Notes under the pieces: generated by a model
Database searches by the model: none
What the model was told of the DNA's origin: nothing
The model's input: the letters and a program-made list of their open reading frames with translations, nothing else
Program-made: the position numbers and the translations under genes
Shown here: positions 1-9,783 of the stretch, piece after piece
Layout of the letters: the number at the start of each line of letters is the position of its first letter
Position numbering within the stretch: the first letter of the stretch is position 1
From: Beggiatoa leptomitoformis
Lineage (GTDB): Bacteria > Pseudomonadota > Gammaproteobacteria > Beggiatoales > Beggiatoaceae
Direction of reading: 5' to 3'
Length of the DNA: 64,000 nucleotides
Assembly (NCBI RefSeq): GCF_001305575.3
Contig: NZ_CP012373.2
Location: 3,048,261 to 3,112,260 of the forward strand

Positions 1-1491
1 TTGAGAAACGGAATCATTATTCCGTAATACTTGTAAAGGTCTATAAATACCGTTGTTTGCTAATGTGGTATAGGCTTGTACTAGTTCAAATAAAGTGACT
101 GCACCATTACCCAATGCTAAGCCATCACCATAAAAATCTGTGTTAGCGGTTAAACTTTGCATTCCTAATTCATGCAGTTGCTTTAGAAAATTATTTGCAC
201 CAACAAATTGAACGGTTCGAATGGCGGGAATATTCAGCGAGTTTCCAAGCGCGTCACGCAGGCGTAATAAACCATAATGGCTACGGCTGTAGTTGCGGTA
301 ATTATGCAAGCCCGCACCAACAGATTCTGCTAAAGGGGAATCGTCGATTAATGTCGCGGCTGTCCATCCCTTTGCGAGTGCCATTGCATACAGTAGTGGT
401 TTGAGTGTCGAACCCGGTTGACGTGGGGTAATAACCGTATCGATGAAGCTGATAGGGACGTTAGGGGAAGAAATCCCGCTATTTACCCATGCTAATACGT
501 TTGCGGTTTGATTATCGACCACCAGCACTGCACCATTGCTAACCCTTTGTTTTTTTAGGTCACTTAATCGTTGGTCTAACAGTGTTTGAATGGATGTTTG
601 AATACTTGCATCAATCGTTGTATATAATCGCCCACGATTTTGCAGTTTATCAACGGGTTGGCTTGTATAAATATGTTGTACAAAATGGGGGGCTTGTATG
701 GGGAGGGGCGGTTGGTGTAATTCTAAAGGGGTTGCTAGTGCTGTTTGATATTCTATTTTGCTGATAATTCCTTGTTCTAGTAGGCGTTGTGCAAGTACTG
801 TTAAGGGTTTTTCAATCTCGCGCGTTCCTCTGCGCAAGTCTAAACGACTTGGTGAGCGAACCAGTACCGATAAGGCCATCATTTCCTTTAAATTGAGCGT
901 ATCTAAATCGCGGTCAAAATAATGTCGTGCCGCTTGTACCACTCCACGCCGTTGGCTGGCATAAGGAATTTGATTTAAGTAAAATTCTAAAATATCTGTT
1001 TTGCTAAATTGTTTTTCTAAATTTGCCGCTTCAAAGCCTTCTACCCAGCGTGACCAGAATGTTCGTGGTCGTGGGTGTAACATTCGCACAACTTGTTCGG
1101 TCATTGTGCTTGCGCCACGCACTACCCGTCCTAGTTTTAAATTTTGGGCGGTTGCATGCCACCGTGCTTGCCAATCCGCACCATGATGTTCATAAAAACG
1201 TTTGTCTTCTGAGAGGATAAAAATTTGTTGTAGTATTTGTGGGATTTTGTGTAGTGGAACAATATCGTTTAAATTCCAGTCGTTTTGATAGGTAATCACC
1301 AGCGGAACGCCATTTTTATCGAGTAATTGCACTTTACGCACATCTGCATTAGCCAGCGATAAAGAAGATGGAAATGGCTGTATTTCGTTGATAGTTAGCC
1401 ATGTTATGCTGATAACGATGAGTAAGCAGAAGAAAATAAAAAAACGAAAAGAACGACGGGTAAATAAGGTGTATAGGTGTGTGCTTAGCAT
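1..1491 (-). CDS. pbpC: Penicillin-binding protein 1C, N-terminal 497 residues (cut by window edge)
   Basis: Bifunctional peptidoglycan glycosyltransferase/transpeptidase-type protein of the inner membrane facing the periplasm. The reading frame opens at ATG 1491 and is still open at base 1. An N-terminal membrane anchor lies at about residues 12-30. The glycosyltransferase domain follows, with the catalytic Glu in EDKRFYEHHG (E95) and the GASTMTEQVVRM motif. The transpeptidase domain begins before the active-site STLK (S361, K364), with an SLN-type second motif in ALGNSLNIPAI. The KTG box and the C-terminal domain would lie outside the window. The order of glycosyltransferase then a short linker to STLK fits PBP1C better than PBP1A/B. 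No alpha-2-macroglobulin partner gene is visible, because its usual place is off the edge or absent. Confidence 0.9.
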   Translation of the reverse strand, partial: MLSTHLYTLFTRRSFRFFIFFCLLIVISITWLTINEIQPFPSSLSLANADVRKVQLLDKNGVPLVITYQNDWNLNDIVPLHKIPQILQQIFILSEDKRFYEHHGADWQARWHATAQNLKLGRVVRGASTMTEQVVRMLHPRPRTFWSRWVEGFEAANLEKQFSKTDILEFYLNQIPYASQRRGVVQAARHYFDRDLDTLNLKEMMALSVLVRSPSRLDLRRGTREIEKPLTVLAQRLLEQGIISKIEYQTALATPLELHQPPLPIQAPHFVQHIYTSQPVDKLQNRGRLYTTIDASIQTSIQTLLDQRLSDLKKQRVSNGAVLVVDNQTANVLAWVNSGISSPNVPISFIDTVITPRQPGSTLKPLLYAMALAKGWTAATLIDDSPLAESVGAGLHNYRNYSRSHYGLLRLRDALGNSLNIPAIRTVQFVGANNFLKQLHELGMQSLTANTDFYGDGLALGNGAVTLFELVQAYTTLANNGIYRPLQVLRNNDSVSQ

Positions 1492-1562
1492 GGTTAATTA
1501 GCGGGCGCGCGATTCGATTATCGATGAGTAACGAGAGTTTAGACGGTTTTTTGATTAAAGAT

Positions 1563-1664
1563 GGTCCGAATCAGCATTTTTAAAATTGACCAATACGGAA
1601 AGTATTCTTTTCGCGTTTTTGTAATTCGGTTAATTTTAAAAATGCCATAAATTCTGATTCAGTC
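1563..1664. repeat. Imperfect inverted repeat, MITE/REP-like
   Basis: The left arm (about 1563-1591) and the right arm (1627-1664) are near reverse complements, apart from an 11-base indel. Both contain a core related to CCGAATCA plus ATTTTTAAAATT. The same core, in the form ATCCGAATCAAAATTTTCAG, occurs at 35945-35964 inside another palindromic element, so this is probably a diverged member of a dispersed family. It lies between two minus-strand genes and may also act as an mRNA hairpin. It is the only content seen between 1492 and 1691. Confidence 0.5.
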
Positions 1665-1691
1665 AAAAAATAATGTATGACCTATTGAGTT

Positions 1692-3611
1692 TTATGCAGA
1701 TTGTCGATTTTGTACGACTTGCCATTTTTTATTTTTTAATAAATAGCCTTGTGTTTTGGTTTTGCCCTTTAAATCGAGTATTCCGCGACTGGTAAATAGG
1801 TATTCTTGACGCAGTAATTGATAAGTGGTTTCACTCACTTGGATACAACCTGCTAATCCTGTGGATTCCATTTGGCTGGCGATGTTTACCGTTTCGCCCC
1901 AAATATCATAATTAAACCGTTTTGTGCCTATCACGCCCGACACAACCGCACCTGTATGGATTCCAATGCGGACATCAAAATTTTCCCCAATCACGGCACG
2001 AAATTGGCGCACAGCATCCCGCATGTCTAACGCTATATCTGCAATGGCTTGTGCATGGTCACGACGAGTAGTCAACACGCCCCCTGCAACCATGTAGGCA
2101 TCACCAATCGTTTTAATTTTTTCTAAGCGATAGGCTTCGGCTAGTTTATCGAAAGTGTTAAAAATTTGATTGAGCAAATCGACAAATTCTTGCGGCGGCA
2201 GGCGATTGGTTAAATTAGTAAATCCAACCAAATCCGCAAATAGAATGGTGCTTTCTTCCACGTATTGGGCAACCGCTTGTTTGCCTGCTTTCACTTGATT
2301 AGCAATGGGGATGGGTAAAACGGTGGTTAGTAGGCGGTCAGTGAGTTGTTTTTCTTGGTGTAGTGTGTCTTCTAATTGTTTACATTCACTGATATTTTCT
2401 ACTGTTCCTTGATAATAAAGTAGGTCGCCATTGGTATCACGCACCGCGTGAATATTTTCTCTAATCCATGCGGTTGACCCGTCTTTGCGGTAAATCTGTG
2501 ATTCTATTTTTTCTGCACTGTTTTGTTTTTTCAGCAGATGAATAATATCACTAAGTTGTTCGGGCGCGACATAGCGTTGATAACCTTTACTAAAGGCGTG
2601 AATTAACGCTGTTGGTGAGTCAAAACCAAAAATACGTGCAAGAGCTGGATTAACCAGTAAATAACGTCCATCCCCCGTGCGTTGAAAAAAACCTTCTTGA
2701 CTGTGTTCAAACAATTGTTGGAATTGATGATGCGCTTGTTGCGCTCCGCGTTGATACGTGCGGAATTTAAAACTGGTAAAACTGATGACTATTAACAAAC
2801 TAGTCAGTAATAGCCCTGTAAAATAATATTGATAAGTTGTTACCCGTTCTCGAGCTTGTTGATAATAGTCACTATATGCCATAAACAAGGGTTCTGTATA
2901 ATAATCAGCGGGTAATGTGACTAATTCTTGTAGTTGAGCATCTAATGCGGGTTTATTCTCTAGTATCAGTTGTACCTGTTGGTGTAGGCGATTGACATCA
3001 TCCGCTGTACCTTGTGTCGTATCGTTAGTATGTGAATCTAGCAATAAACCTTCTAATTCGCCCATCGTACTTTCTACGGTATGTTTTAGGGCTTCATTTG
3101 GCGAATTATCGTAGCGCAACACATCGCGGAGCAATTGCTCTAAGCTTGCCGTGACTAACAGGGAGTTTTTGCGTTGGCTGAGTTTTAGCGTTAATTCGTT
3201 AATCAATGCGGGAAAGTAGGTAAATGAACTTTTATAGCTGGAATCTAGGGATTTAAAGCTTTCTAATAATTGTTTTTTTTGTTTAACGCTGGTTTGTTGC
3301 TCTTCTAAATGATGTGCTAATTGCATCGTTTCTGTTGCCGTTAGAAAATGCGGGAATTGTTTTAAATTTTCTAACAGCGTTAGCAGTATATTTAAAGATT
3401 TATTCAATTCATCATAATGATTAACCAAGCCATAACGCACTTTTAACACGTCCTGATTTAAGCTTGCATAACCTGCTTTAAGCAAGCGTGCATCATTGAT
3501 AAAACGTTCATGTTCTGTAAGGTTAATCGCTTGAATATTAAACCAGAAAAAGGCTAATAGGAATAATATTCCAACGGTAAAAACGGTGTTACGGACTAAT
3601 GCCAGTATCAT
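1692..3611 (-). CDS. Membrane adenylate cyclase with periplasmic DAHL-like sensor and PAS domain
   Basis: Class III nucleotide cyclase predicted to make cAMP from ATP. Order: membrane segment at about 8-28; an all-helical periplasmic region resembling the DAHL sensor domain at about 30-260; a second membrane segment at about 262-284; a PAS domain at about 295-410 with its PAC part; the cyclase domain at about 430-635. Metal-binding aspartates are D460 (ILFADLVGF) and D504 (TIGDAYM). Substrate selectors K498 and D569 (YDIWG) point to ATP rather than GTP. The transition-state Asn is N576, but the Arg expected four residues later is Gln (Q580, in NIASQME), which could lower activity. The start ATG overlaps the stop of the upstream cytochrome gene (ATGA type), so the two are translationally coupled. 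The DAHL assignment is from memory of the family. Confidence 0.85.
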   Translation of the reverse strand: MILALVRNTVFTVGILFLLAFFWFNIQAINLTEHERFINDARLLKAGYASLNQDVLKVRYGLVNHYDELNKSLNILLTLLENLKQFPHFLTATETMQLAHHLEEQQTSVKQKKQLLESFKSLDSSYKSSFTYFPALINELTLKLSQRKNSLLVTASLEQLLRDVLRYDNSPNEALKHTVESTMGELEGLLLDSHTNDTTQGTADDVNRLHQQVQLILENKPALDAQLQELVTLPADYYTEPLFMAYSDYYQQARERVTTYQYYFTGLLLTSLLIVISFTSFKFRTYQRGAQQAHHQFQQLFEHSQEGFFQRTGDGRYLLVNPALARIFGFDSPTALIHAFSKGYQRYVAPEQLSDIIHLLKKQNSAEKIESQIYRKDGSTAWIRENIHAVRDTNGDLLYYQGTVENISECKQLEDTLHQEKQLTDRLLTTVLPIPIANQVKAGKQAVAQYVEESTILFADLVGFTNLTNRLPPQEFVDLLNQIFNTFDKLAEAYRLEKIKTIGDAYMVAGGVLTTRRDHAQAIADIALDMRDAVRQFRAVIGENFDVRIGIHTGAVVSGVIGTKRFNYDIWGETVNIASQMESTGLAGCIQVSETTYQLLRQEYLFTSRGILDLKGKTKTQGYLLKNKKWQVVQNRQSA

Positions 3612-4627
3612 AATGGCTTACCTTGATATTCACCCGTTAGGGTATGAAGAAAATGGACAATAGATTCAATTTGTTCATTAGTGAGCGGTCGCCCTAGTTG
3701 ATAACGTGCCATGATTGCAACAGTCTCTGCTAAGTTGTCGACACTGCCATCATGTAAATACGGGGCGGTTTTGGCGACATTGCGCAAACTAGGCACACGA
3801 AAAACATGTCTATCGGCTTCCTGCCCTGTTAGATTAAATCGTCCATTATCCGCAATGGCATCTTCGCGCTCGGCAAAATAATCCGCTGTTAATCCCATCT
3901 TTTGCAACAAATTACCGCCAATATTGACCCCTTGATGACATCCTACACAACCGACTTGTTTAAATAGTTGATAACCCGCTTTTTCTTGTTCTGTGAGGGC
4001 AGTAGCATCACCCCGTAAAAATTTATCAAACCGCGCATTTGGTGTGTAAAGAGAGCGTTCAAATGTGATAAGTGCGTCTTTTATGCTTTGTTCTGTTATG
4101 CCTACAGTTGGGTAAAGCTGTTGAAACAGGGCTGTATAATCAGTTAATTGCTGTAGTTTTGCAATTAGCGTTTGCCAGTCACTTGCCAATTTATCGGGTG
4201 CGTGCAAGGTATTATCTAAATCATCACTTAATTGCTCAGTGCGTCCGTCCCAATTTAAAAACACATTAAAGCTAACATTATATAAACTGGGAATATTAAT
4301 ATTATTCAATTCACTAGATTTACGTGGTTTATCTGTACTGGTCAGCGGATGACAAGAAACACACGCCATTTTATTTGTTTTTGACAAGCGCGGGTCATAA
4401 AACAATTGCTGTCCTAAGCGCACTTTATCCGCATTCAGTGTGATTTGCTCAGGCAATGGTTGAAGCGGTTCATTAATGAACGCTTGTGTTGTGGGTTTGT
4501 TCAATTTATCAATGCTATCTAGCGAGTGTGTTTGCGATTGTGACAACCACAAATTTAGCCAAATCAGCAACGGCAATAAACTGAGTAAAAACCAAAAAAT
4601 CTGTTGTATCAATTTCCCTATTTGCAT
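3608..4627 (-). CDS. Di-haem cytochrome c peroxidase/MauG family protein, membrane-anchored
   Basis: Periplasmic c-type cytochrome of 339 residues. An N-terminal hydrophobic segment (about 10-28) serves as signal or anchor. Two CXXCH haem sites are visible: CVSCH at 89-93 and CVGCH at 227-231, with the spacing typical of bacterial cytochrome c peroxidases, and the HDGSVDNLAETV stretch near the C terminus is family-like. It would reduce H2O2, or act on a MauG-like oxidative reaction, with electrons from a soluble cytochrome. First gene of a two-gene operon; its last four bases overlap the adenylate cyclase start. The upstream region 4628-4898 is shared with the divergent acetyltransferase gene and must hold both promoters. 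The substrate cannot be told from sequence. Confidence 0.85.
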   Translation of the reverse strand: MQIGKLIQQIFWFLLSLLPLLIWLNLWLSQSQTHSLDSIDKLNKPTTQAFINEPLQPLPEQITLNADKVRLGQQLFYDPRLSKTNKMACVSCHPLTSTDKPRKSSELNNINIPSLYNVSFNVFLNWDGRTEQLSDDLDNTLHAPDKLASDWQTLIAKLQQLTDYTALFQQLYPTVGITEQSIKDALITFERSLYTPNARFDKFLRGDATALTEQEKAGYQLFKQVGCVGCHQGVNIGGNLLQKMGLTADYFAEREDAIADNGRFNLTGQEADRHVFRVPSLRNVAKTAPYLHDGSVDNLAETVAIMARYQLGRPLTNEQIESIVHFLHTLTGEYQGKPL

Positions 4628-4898
4628 AGTGTCAAATTATATAACTAATTTTGTGAAATCGTACTTTTTCTATGACTGCATAAATAATGCCTTACATTTT
4701 GGAGATTGGCACATTTTTTATGGCATACTGCAAGACTCTTATTGCAGTATATGACTGTATTTTTTACCATAAACATTAATAAATAGTTTTCATAATATTG
4801 TGCCATTGTCGTAATTGTTGCAACGCACAAATAAACTTTATTTTTCTGTTATACTAGACGACAAAACAGATTAGGCATAAAAACGGACCATTACACCT

Positions 4899-7577
4899 AT
4901 GAGCAAACACTACCTTAAAACCCTATTCTCTCCAACATCTATCGCTGTCTTTGGCGCAAACAATACAGAAGATTCTGTTGGACAAGTGGTTTTTAAGAAT
5001 CTTCTTGAGGGTGGTTATAAGGGCAAGCTCTATCCGATTAATCCTCAGTTTGACAAGGTATTAGAACAGCCTTGTTATAAAAATCTTAAAAGCTTAGGAC
5101 AACCCGTCGATTTAGCGATTATTACCGCACCAGCCAAAGCAGTAGCCTCCATTATCGAAGATTGTGGCGAACATGATGTTAAAATGGCGGTTATTATTTC
5201 CGCTGGTTTTAGTGAAACAGGCTTGCAAGGGGCTAAATTAGAAAAAAAAGTTGTCGATTTAGCGAAAAAGTATGGTATCCACTTTATTGGTCCTAACTGT
5301 TTAGGATTTATGCGGACGGAAATCAACTTAAATGCAACTTTCTTCAAGAGTAAAGCCAAATCAGGTAATTTAGCCTTAGTTTCACAATCTGGCGCGTTAT
5401 GCGCGGCGGTATTAGACTGGGCTGTACCAAATGACGTAGGGTTTTCTACAGTGGTTTCTATGGGAACATCTGCGGATTTAGACTTTGGTGAAGTCTTAGA
5501 CTTTTTAGTCTCTGACCCAAAAACGCAAGGTATTCTGCTCTATGTTGAAGGCATACACCACGCCCGCAGTTTTATGAGTTCCTTACGGGCAGCCGCGCGT
5601 ATCAAACCCGTACTAGTGATTAAAAGTGGACGACATCAAGCAACTGCAAGGGCCGCAATGTCTCACAGTGGCGCGTTAATTGGCGAGGATGAAGCCTTTG
5701 ATGCGGCATTACAACGAGCAGGTGTTGTGCGTGTAAGTAACTTCGGACAATTATTCTCTGCCGCCAAAACTCTCGCATCGCGTTATAAAGCCAAAGGGAA
5801 TCGCCTCGCCATTGTTACAAACGGCGGTGGCCCCGGTGTCATGGCAACCGACCGCGCAGCAGATTTACAAGTTCCACTGGCGCAACTTGCCCAAACAACT
5901 ATAGACGAATTAAATAAAACCTTGCCCGTAACATGGTCTCATGCGAATCCCATTGATATCATCAGCGATGCAGGACAAGAACGCTATCATCAAGCCGTTT
6001 CCATTTGTTTAAAAGACCCCAATGTTGACGCGGTTTTAGTCATTCTCACCCCACAAGCAATGAGCCATCCCCTAGAAGCGGCACAAGCAATGGTAGAAAT
6101 TGCTGAACAGTCCAGTAAACCAATTCTGGCTTGTTGGATGGGTGGAACGCAAATTGTTGAATGTCGTCGTTTATTCGTTCAATCCCGTATTCCCGAGTTT
6201 CGCACGCCTGAAGCAGCGGTCGAGGCGTTTTACTACTTATCCGCATATCACAGTAATCAACAATTACTATTACAAACACCGTCTTCAATGGGCTATGTAG
6301 AAGCACCTGACATTGAAGGGGCGCGGATGATTATTGAAAGCGTATTAGCAGAACGGCGTAAAATTCTGACAGAAATGGAATCAAAAGCCCTGCTTGGTGC
6401 ATTCCGCATTCCGATTGTCAACACTGCAACAGCACATACTGTGAATGAAGCCATTGTCTTAGCCGCTTCAATGGGTTTTCCTGTCGCGTTAAAAATTAAC
6501 TCTCCTGATATTACCCATAAAAGCGATGTTGGCGGGGTAAAACTCAATTTACAAAACGCCTCAGAAGTGCGCGAAGCCTTCCGCGAAATTATGCAAGGGG
6601 TGAAAGAATCCGCTGCGGATGCCCGTGTTTATGGTGTCACTGTTGGCAAAATGAGCGATAAAGTGCATGGACGTGAACTTTATGTTGGCGTGTTCCGTGA
6701 CCCTGTATTTGGACCTGTTATTAGCTTGGGTATGGGTGGCACCATGGTTGAAGTCATTGCGGATAAAGCCGTGAGTTTACCTCCCTTAAATCGTTATTTA
6801 GCAAGAACAATGATTAATAAAACCCGTGCGGCAAAGTTATTAGAACCCTTTCGCAAAATGCCTGCTGCCAATATAGAAGCGGTAGAAGCGGTTTTATTAC
6901 ATGTCTCTGAAATGGTTTGTGAATTGCCTTGGTTACAAGAAATGGATATTAATCCACTGATTGTTGACGAAAATGGCGCGGTGGCAGTAGATGCGCGCGT
7001 GGTGGTGAATTATTACACACCGGGTGCTGACCGTTATGCACACATGGCAATTTACCCGTATCCCACGCATTTGGTAGAAAAATGGGAATTGCCCGATGGG
7101 ACTGATGTAACAATCCGCCCGATTCGCCCTGAAGATGCGGATATGGAAAAAGGGTTTGTCAAAAATCTATCGGAAGAATCCAAATACTTCCGTTTTATGC
7201 AAAATCTGCATGAATTAACCCCCATTATGGTCGTGCGCTTTACACAAATTGATTATGACCGCGAATTAGCCCTGATTGCCGTTGCACAACACGAAAATGT
7301 TGATGTACAAGTCGGTGTTGCACGTTATTCAACCAATCCCGACGGGGAAACATGCGAATTTGCTCTAGTCGTCTCCGACCAGTGGCAAGGACATGGTTTT
7401 GCACATAAATTAATGACTTCCCTCATGAATGCTGCCCGAAGTAAAGGCTTAAAAATAATTCAAGGGGAAGTATTAAGTAACAACCATAATATGTTAAAAC
7501 TCATGCACAAATTAGGGTTTGCTTGTCATTTAGACGAAGAAGACCGCACAGTTACCCTAGTGAGTCGTGGATTGTAA
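4899..7577 (+). CDS. pat: Pat/PatZ-type protein lysine acetyltransferase (acyl-CoA synthetase-like + GNAT)
   Basis: An 892-residue fusion. The N-terminal two thirds look like an NDP-forming acyl-CoA synthetase: a CoA-binding Rossmann domain (SIAVFGANNTEDSVGQVV at about 13-30), succinyl-CoA ligase-like domains with SHSGALIGEDEAF at about 252-264, then an ATP-grasp domain at about 490-710. The last 170 residues form a GNAT acetyltransferase domain (IRPIRPEDADMEKGF; a VSDQWQGHGFAHKLM acetyl-CoA loop). Length and order match the enterobacterial Pat/YfiQ/PatZ enzymes that acetylate lysines, for example on acetyl-CoA synthetase, using acetyl-CoA. The start ATG is the first in frame after a TATACT-like -10 near 4850. 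It is transcribed alone, divergent from the cytochrome/cyclase operon. Confidence 0.88.
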   Translation: MSKHYLKTLFSPTSIAVFGANNTEDSVGQVVFKNLLEGGYKGKLYPINPQFDKVLEQPCYKNLKSLGQPVDLAIITAPAKAVASIIEDCGEHDVKMAVIISAGFSETGLQGAKLEKKVVDLAKKYGIHFIGPNCLGFMRTEINLNATFFKSKAKSGNLALVSQSGALCAAVLDWAVPNDVGFSTVVSMGTSADLDFGEVLDFLVSDPKTQGILLYVEGIHHARSFMSSLRAAARIKPVLVIKSGRHQATARAAMSHSGALIGEDEAFDAALQRAGVVRVSNFGQLFSAAKTLASRYKAKGNRLAIVTNGGGPGVMATDRAADLQVPLAQLAQTTIDELNKTLPVTWSHANPIDIISDAGQERYHQAVSICLKDPNVDAVLVILTPQAMSHPLEAAQAMVEIAEQSSKPILACWMGGTQIVECRRLFVQSRIPEFRTPEAAVEAFYYLSAYHSNQQLLLQTPSSMGYVEAPDIEGARMIIESVLAERRKILTEMESKALLGAFRIPIVNTATAHTVNEAIVLAASMGFPVALKINSPDITHKSDVGGVKLNLQNASEVREAFREIMQGVKESAADARVYGVTVGKMSDKVHGRELYVGVFRDPVFGPVISLGMGGTMVEVIADKAVSLPPLNRYLARTMINKTRAAKLLEPFRKMPAANIEAVEAVLLHVSEMVCELPWLQEMDINPLIVDENGAVAVDARVVVNYYTPGADRYAHMAIYPYPTHLVEKWELPDGTDVTIRPIRPEDADMEKGFVKNLSEESKYFRFMQNLHELTPIMVVRFTQIDYDRELALIAVAQHENVDVQVGVARYSTNPDGETCEFALVVSDQWQGHGFAHKLMTSLMNAARSKGLKIIQGEVLSNNHNMLKLMHKLGFACHLDEEDRTVTLVSRGL

Positions 7578-7588
7578 GCAATAAAATC

Positions 7589-7659
7589 GGTAGTGCTGAA
7601 AAACATCGCCCCTATTGAAAAAGGGGGATTTTTCACATCCTGCATTCTTCAGCACTACC
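7589..7659. repeat. Palindromic element, possible bidirectional terminator
   Basis: Perfect 12-bp terminal inverted repeats, GGTAGTGCTGAA at 7589-7600 and its complement at 7648-7659. They enclose a second hairpin (CCCC TATTGAAAAA GGGG) and the phrase CACATCCTGCATT. Related phrases (ATCCTGCATTTTTTAGCACTA) occur near 46020-46040, so this is a dispersed family. It sits between convergent genes, where it could end both transcripts. Confidence 0.65.
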
Positions 7660-7683
7660 CATAAAATCAGCTATTCCAACGGG

Positions 7684-8568
7684 TTAAAGCGAAGAAACCC
7701 CTGCGGATTCATTCAGTGCAGAAACTAAATGCAACACACTGATTTCAGGACGACAATTAAAACGCAAGCCGTATAAATTCCCCACGCCACTGGTAATATG
7801 TAAATGCCGTTTACCCAACGGATAAACACCATAGACATACGCTTTATCTAACACCGGTGCAAACGGTGCGCTGTTCGTTAGGGGAATAACAAATTGTCCG
7901 CCATGTGTATGTCCACATAACAGCAAATCCCACGGATAATCCATTAAAAAATCTTTTGTATCAGGGTTATGAGATAATAAAATGGTTAATCTGCGCTGTG
8001 GCGACAACTCAGCAAACGCCTTAAAAGCCTTTTGTGGGTCACATTCTCCCGCCCAAACATCCCCCAAACCAACAAGATTAATAACCTGTTGTGAAACAGT
8101 TAATTGCATCGCTTGATTATGCAATAATCTTATTCCCGCTGTTTGCAATAACGCGCGCACCTCGTCCGTATTTGCATAACCATGATGTTCAATTGCCCAT
8201 TCCCCACCATCATGATTTCCTAAGCAAGCGACAGTCGGCGCGTGATTGCTTAACCGATGCAAGATATCGCTATAACGTTTTGCATCGGTTAAGTGCGTAG
8301 AAATATAATCCCCTGTTAAACAAATACAATCGGCTGGAATTTGTACCGCTAGCGCGCAGGCTTTTTCAATCAAGTCTAGGGAAGCGGCGTTAGACGCATG
8401 AAAATCAGAGAGATGTAAAACCGTTATCGGTTGCATTGCAGGCATATCACAAGGGATAGTCTGTAGGCTGACTTTTAGCCAACGCGGTTCAATAAAATAA
8501 CTGTAGCCTAATCCACTGATTAGCGAACCATAAAACCCCATGCGTAATAATTGGCGGCGCGATAACAT
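7684..8568 (-). CDS. Metallophosphoesterase, calcineurin-like, exported
   Basis: A 294-residue phosphoesterase with the full dinuclear metal signature: D55 and H57 in HLSDFHAS, D87 in LTGDY, N118-H119-D120 in LGNHDGG, then LSHNPD and CGHTHGGQ. The N terminus SRRQLLRMGFYGSLISG resembles a twin-arginine (Tat) signal, as in YkuE-type enzymes, so it is likely exported or membrane-attached. The gene starts 12 bases after the dapE stop, so the two probably share an operon. The substrate is unknown; lipid phosphodiesters are a possibility in this family. Confidence 0.85.
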   Translation of the reverse strand: MLSRRQLLRMGFYGSLISGLGYSYFIEPRWLKVSLQTIPCDMPAMQPITVLHLSDFHASNAASLDLIEKACALAVQIPADCICLTGDYISTHLTDAKRYSDILHRLSNHAPTVACLGNHDGGEWAIEHHGYANTDEVRALLQTAGIRLLHNQAMQLTVSQQVINLVGLGDVWAGECDPQKAFKAFAELSPQRRLTILLSHNPDTKDFLMDYPWDLLLCGHTHGGQFVIPLTNSAPFAPVLDKAYVYGVYPLGKRHLHITSGVGNLYGLRFNCRPEISVLHLVSALNESAGVSSL

Positions 8569-8580
8569 TTAGCGACTCTA

Positions 8581-9714
8581 TTATCCTAATAACTTTTCTA
8601 AAATCCGCTCATAAATGGCAGATAATTTGTCTAATTCTACAATACTCACACATTCATCAATTTTATGAATAGTTTGATTAATAACGCCTAATTCAACAAC
8701 TTGCGTTCCCATTGTCGCAATAAAACGTCCGTCAGACGTGCCACCTGCCGTAGAAAGTTCGGTCGGATACTCACAGATTTCTTCAATCGCGGCTTGTGTC
8801 GCGCTAACTAATTCAGCGGGTGTTGTTAAGAAAGGTAAACCCGATAATCGCCATGTCAGTTCGTAAATTAAACCCTGTTGATTTAACAAGGTTTCTACTT
8901 GTTTTTGTAAATCAAGATGGGTTACTTCGGTACTATAACGAAAGTTAAACATCACCTCTAACGTTGCAGGAATCACATTTTCCGCGCCTGTACCCGCGTG
9001 TAGGTTAGAGATTTGAAACGTAGTTGGGGGAAAAAAAGCGTTGCCATTATCCCACTGCGTCGTGCAAAGTGTGTGTAAGGCTTGAGAAAAACGATGAATA
9101 GGATTGTCAGCAAGATGCGGATAGGCAACATGTCCTTGTATGCCTTTAATGATTAATTTGCCGTTGAGTGAACCCCGTCGCCCATTTTTTACCATATCGC
9201 CCACTTGCTTAATGCTAGAAGGCTCACCAATAATGCACCAGTCTATTTGCGTTTGGCGTTGCTTGAGATGTTCTACTACTTTCACAGTGCCATCAACCGA
9301 AGGGCCTTCTTCATCACTGGTGATAAGAAACCCGATAGACCCTTTATGCGCTGGATTTTTCTGGATAAACCGTTCACACGCGGTGAGCATTGCGGCTAAT
9401 CCCCCTTTCATGTCTGCCGCGCCTCGTCCGTATAACATGCCATCGTGCAAGGTGGGTGTAAAAGGCGGGAAACGCCACGCCTCTAATGAACCTGTCGGCA
9501 CAACATCCGTATGTCCTGCAAAAACCAAAAGGGGTTGTGCTGTACCACGTCTTGCCCAAAAATTATCAACATCCCCAAAACGGAGTGGTTCTATTTCAAA
9601 ACCGAGGGCTTGCAATCGCGCCATCATTAATGCTTGGCAACCCGCATCCGTTGGTGTAACAGAGGGGCGGCTGATTAAGTCTATTGCAAGGTCTAGCGTG
9701 TCAGACATGTTCAT
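8581..9714 (-). CDS. dapE: Succinyl-diaminopimelate desuccinylase
   Basis: Zinc-dependent hydrolase of the lysine/meso-diaminopimelate pathway: N-succinyl-LL-2,6-diaminopimelate to LL-DAP plus succinate, in the cytoplasm. M20-family motifs are present: the metal ligand His in [11 protein letters not shown], the bridging Asp in [10 protein letters not shown], the catalytic Glu pair in TSDEEGPS, and the late His near [11 protein letters not shown]. The N terminus [16 protein letters not shown] aligns with known DapE. ATG 9714 is chosen over the longer frame (9765) because AAGGA lies five bases upstream; ATG 9708 is also possible. It is followed closely by the phosphoesterase gene. Confidence 0.93.
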   Translation of the reverse strand: MNMSDTLDLAIDLISRPSVTPTDAGCQALMMARLQALGFEIEPLRFGDVDNFWARRGTAQPLLVFAGHTDVVPTGSLEAWRFPPFTPTLHDGMLYGRGAADMKGGLAAMLTACERFIQKNPAHKGSIGFLITSDEEGPSVDGTVKVVEHLKQRQTQIDWCIIGEPSSIKQVGDMVKNGRRGSLNGKLIIKGIQGHVAYPHLADNPIHRFSQALHTLCTTQWDNGNAFFPPTTFQISNLHAGTGAENVIPATLEVMFNFRYSTEVTHLDLQKQVETLLNQQGLIYELTWRLSGLPFLTTPAELVSATQAAIEEICEYPTELSTAGGTSDGRFIATMGTQVVELGVINQTIHKIDECVSIVELDKLSAIYERILEKLLG

Positions 9715-9783
9715 TAATTCCTTATTTAAAAATTTTGGAGGTGCTAAACGGGTAATGTAGCACAACCATTAGGCGTAACGGTT

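Noticed and set aside
9140-9760. A 206-codon plus-strand frame opposite dapE
   Set aside because: Lies wholly antisense to a clear DapE, has odd composition and no ribosome site; shadow of the dapE codon pattern.
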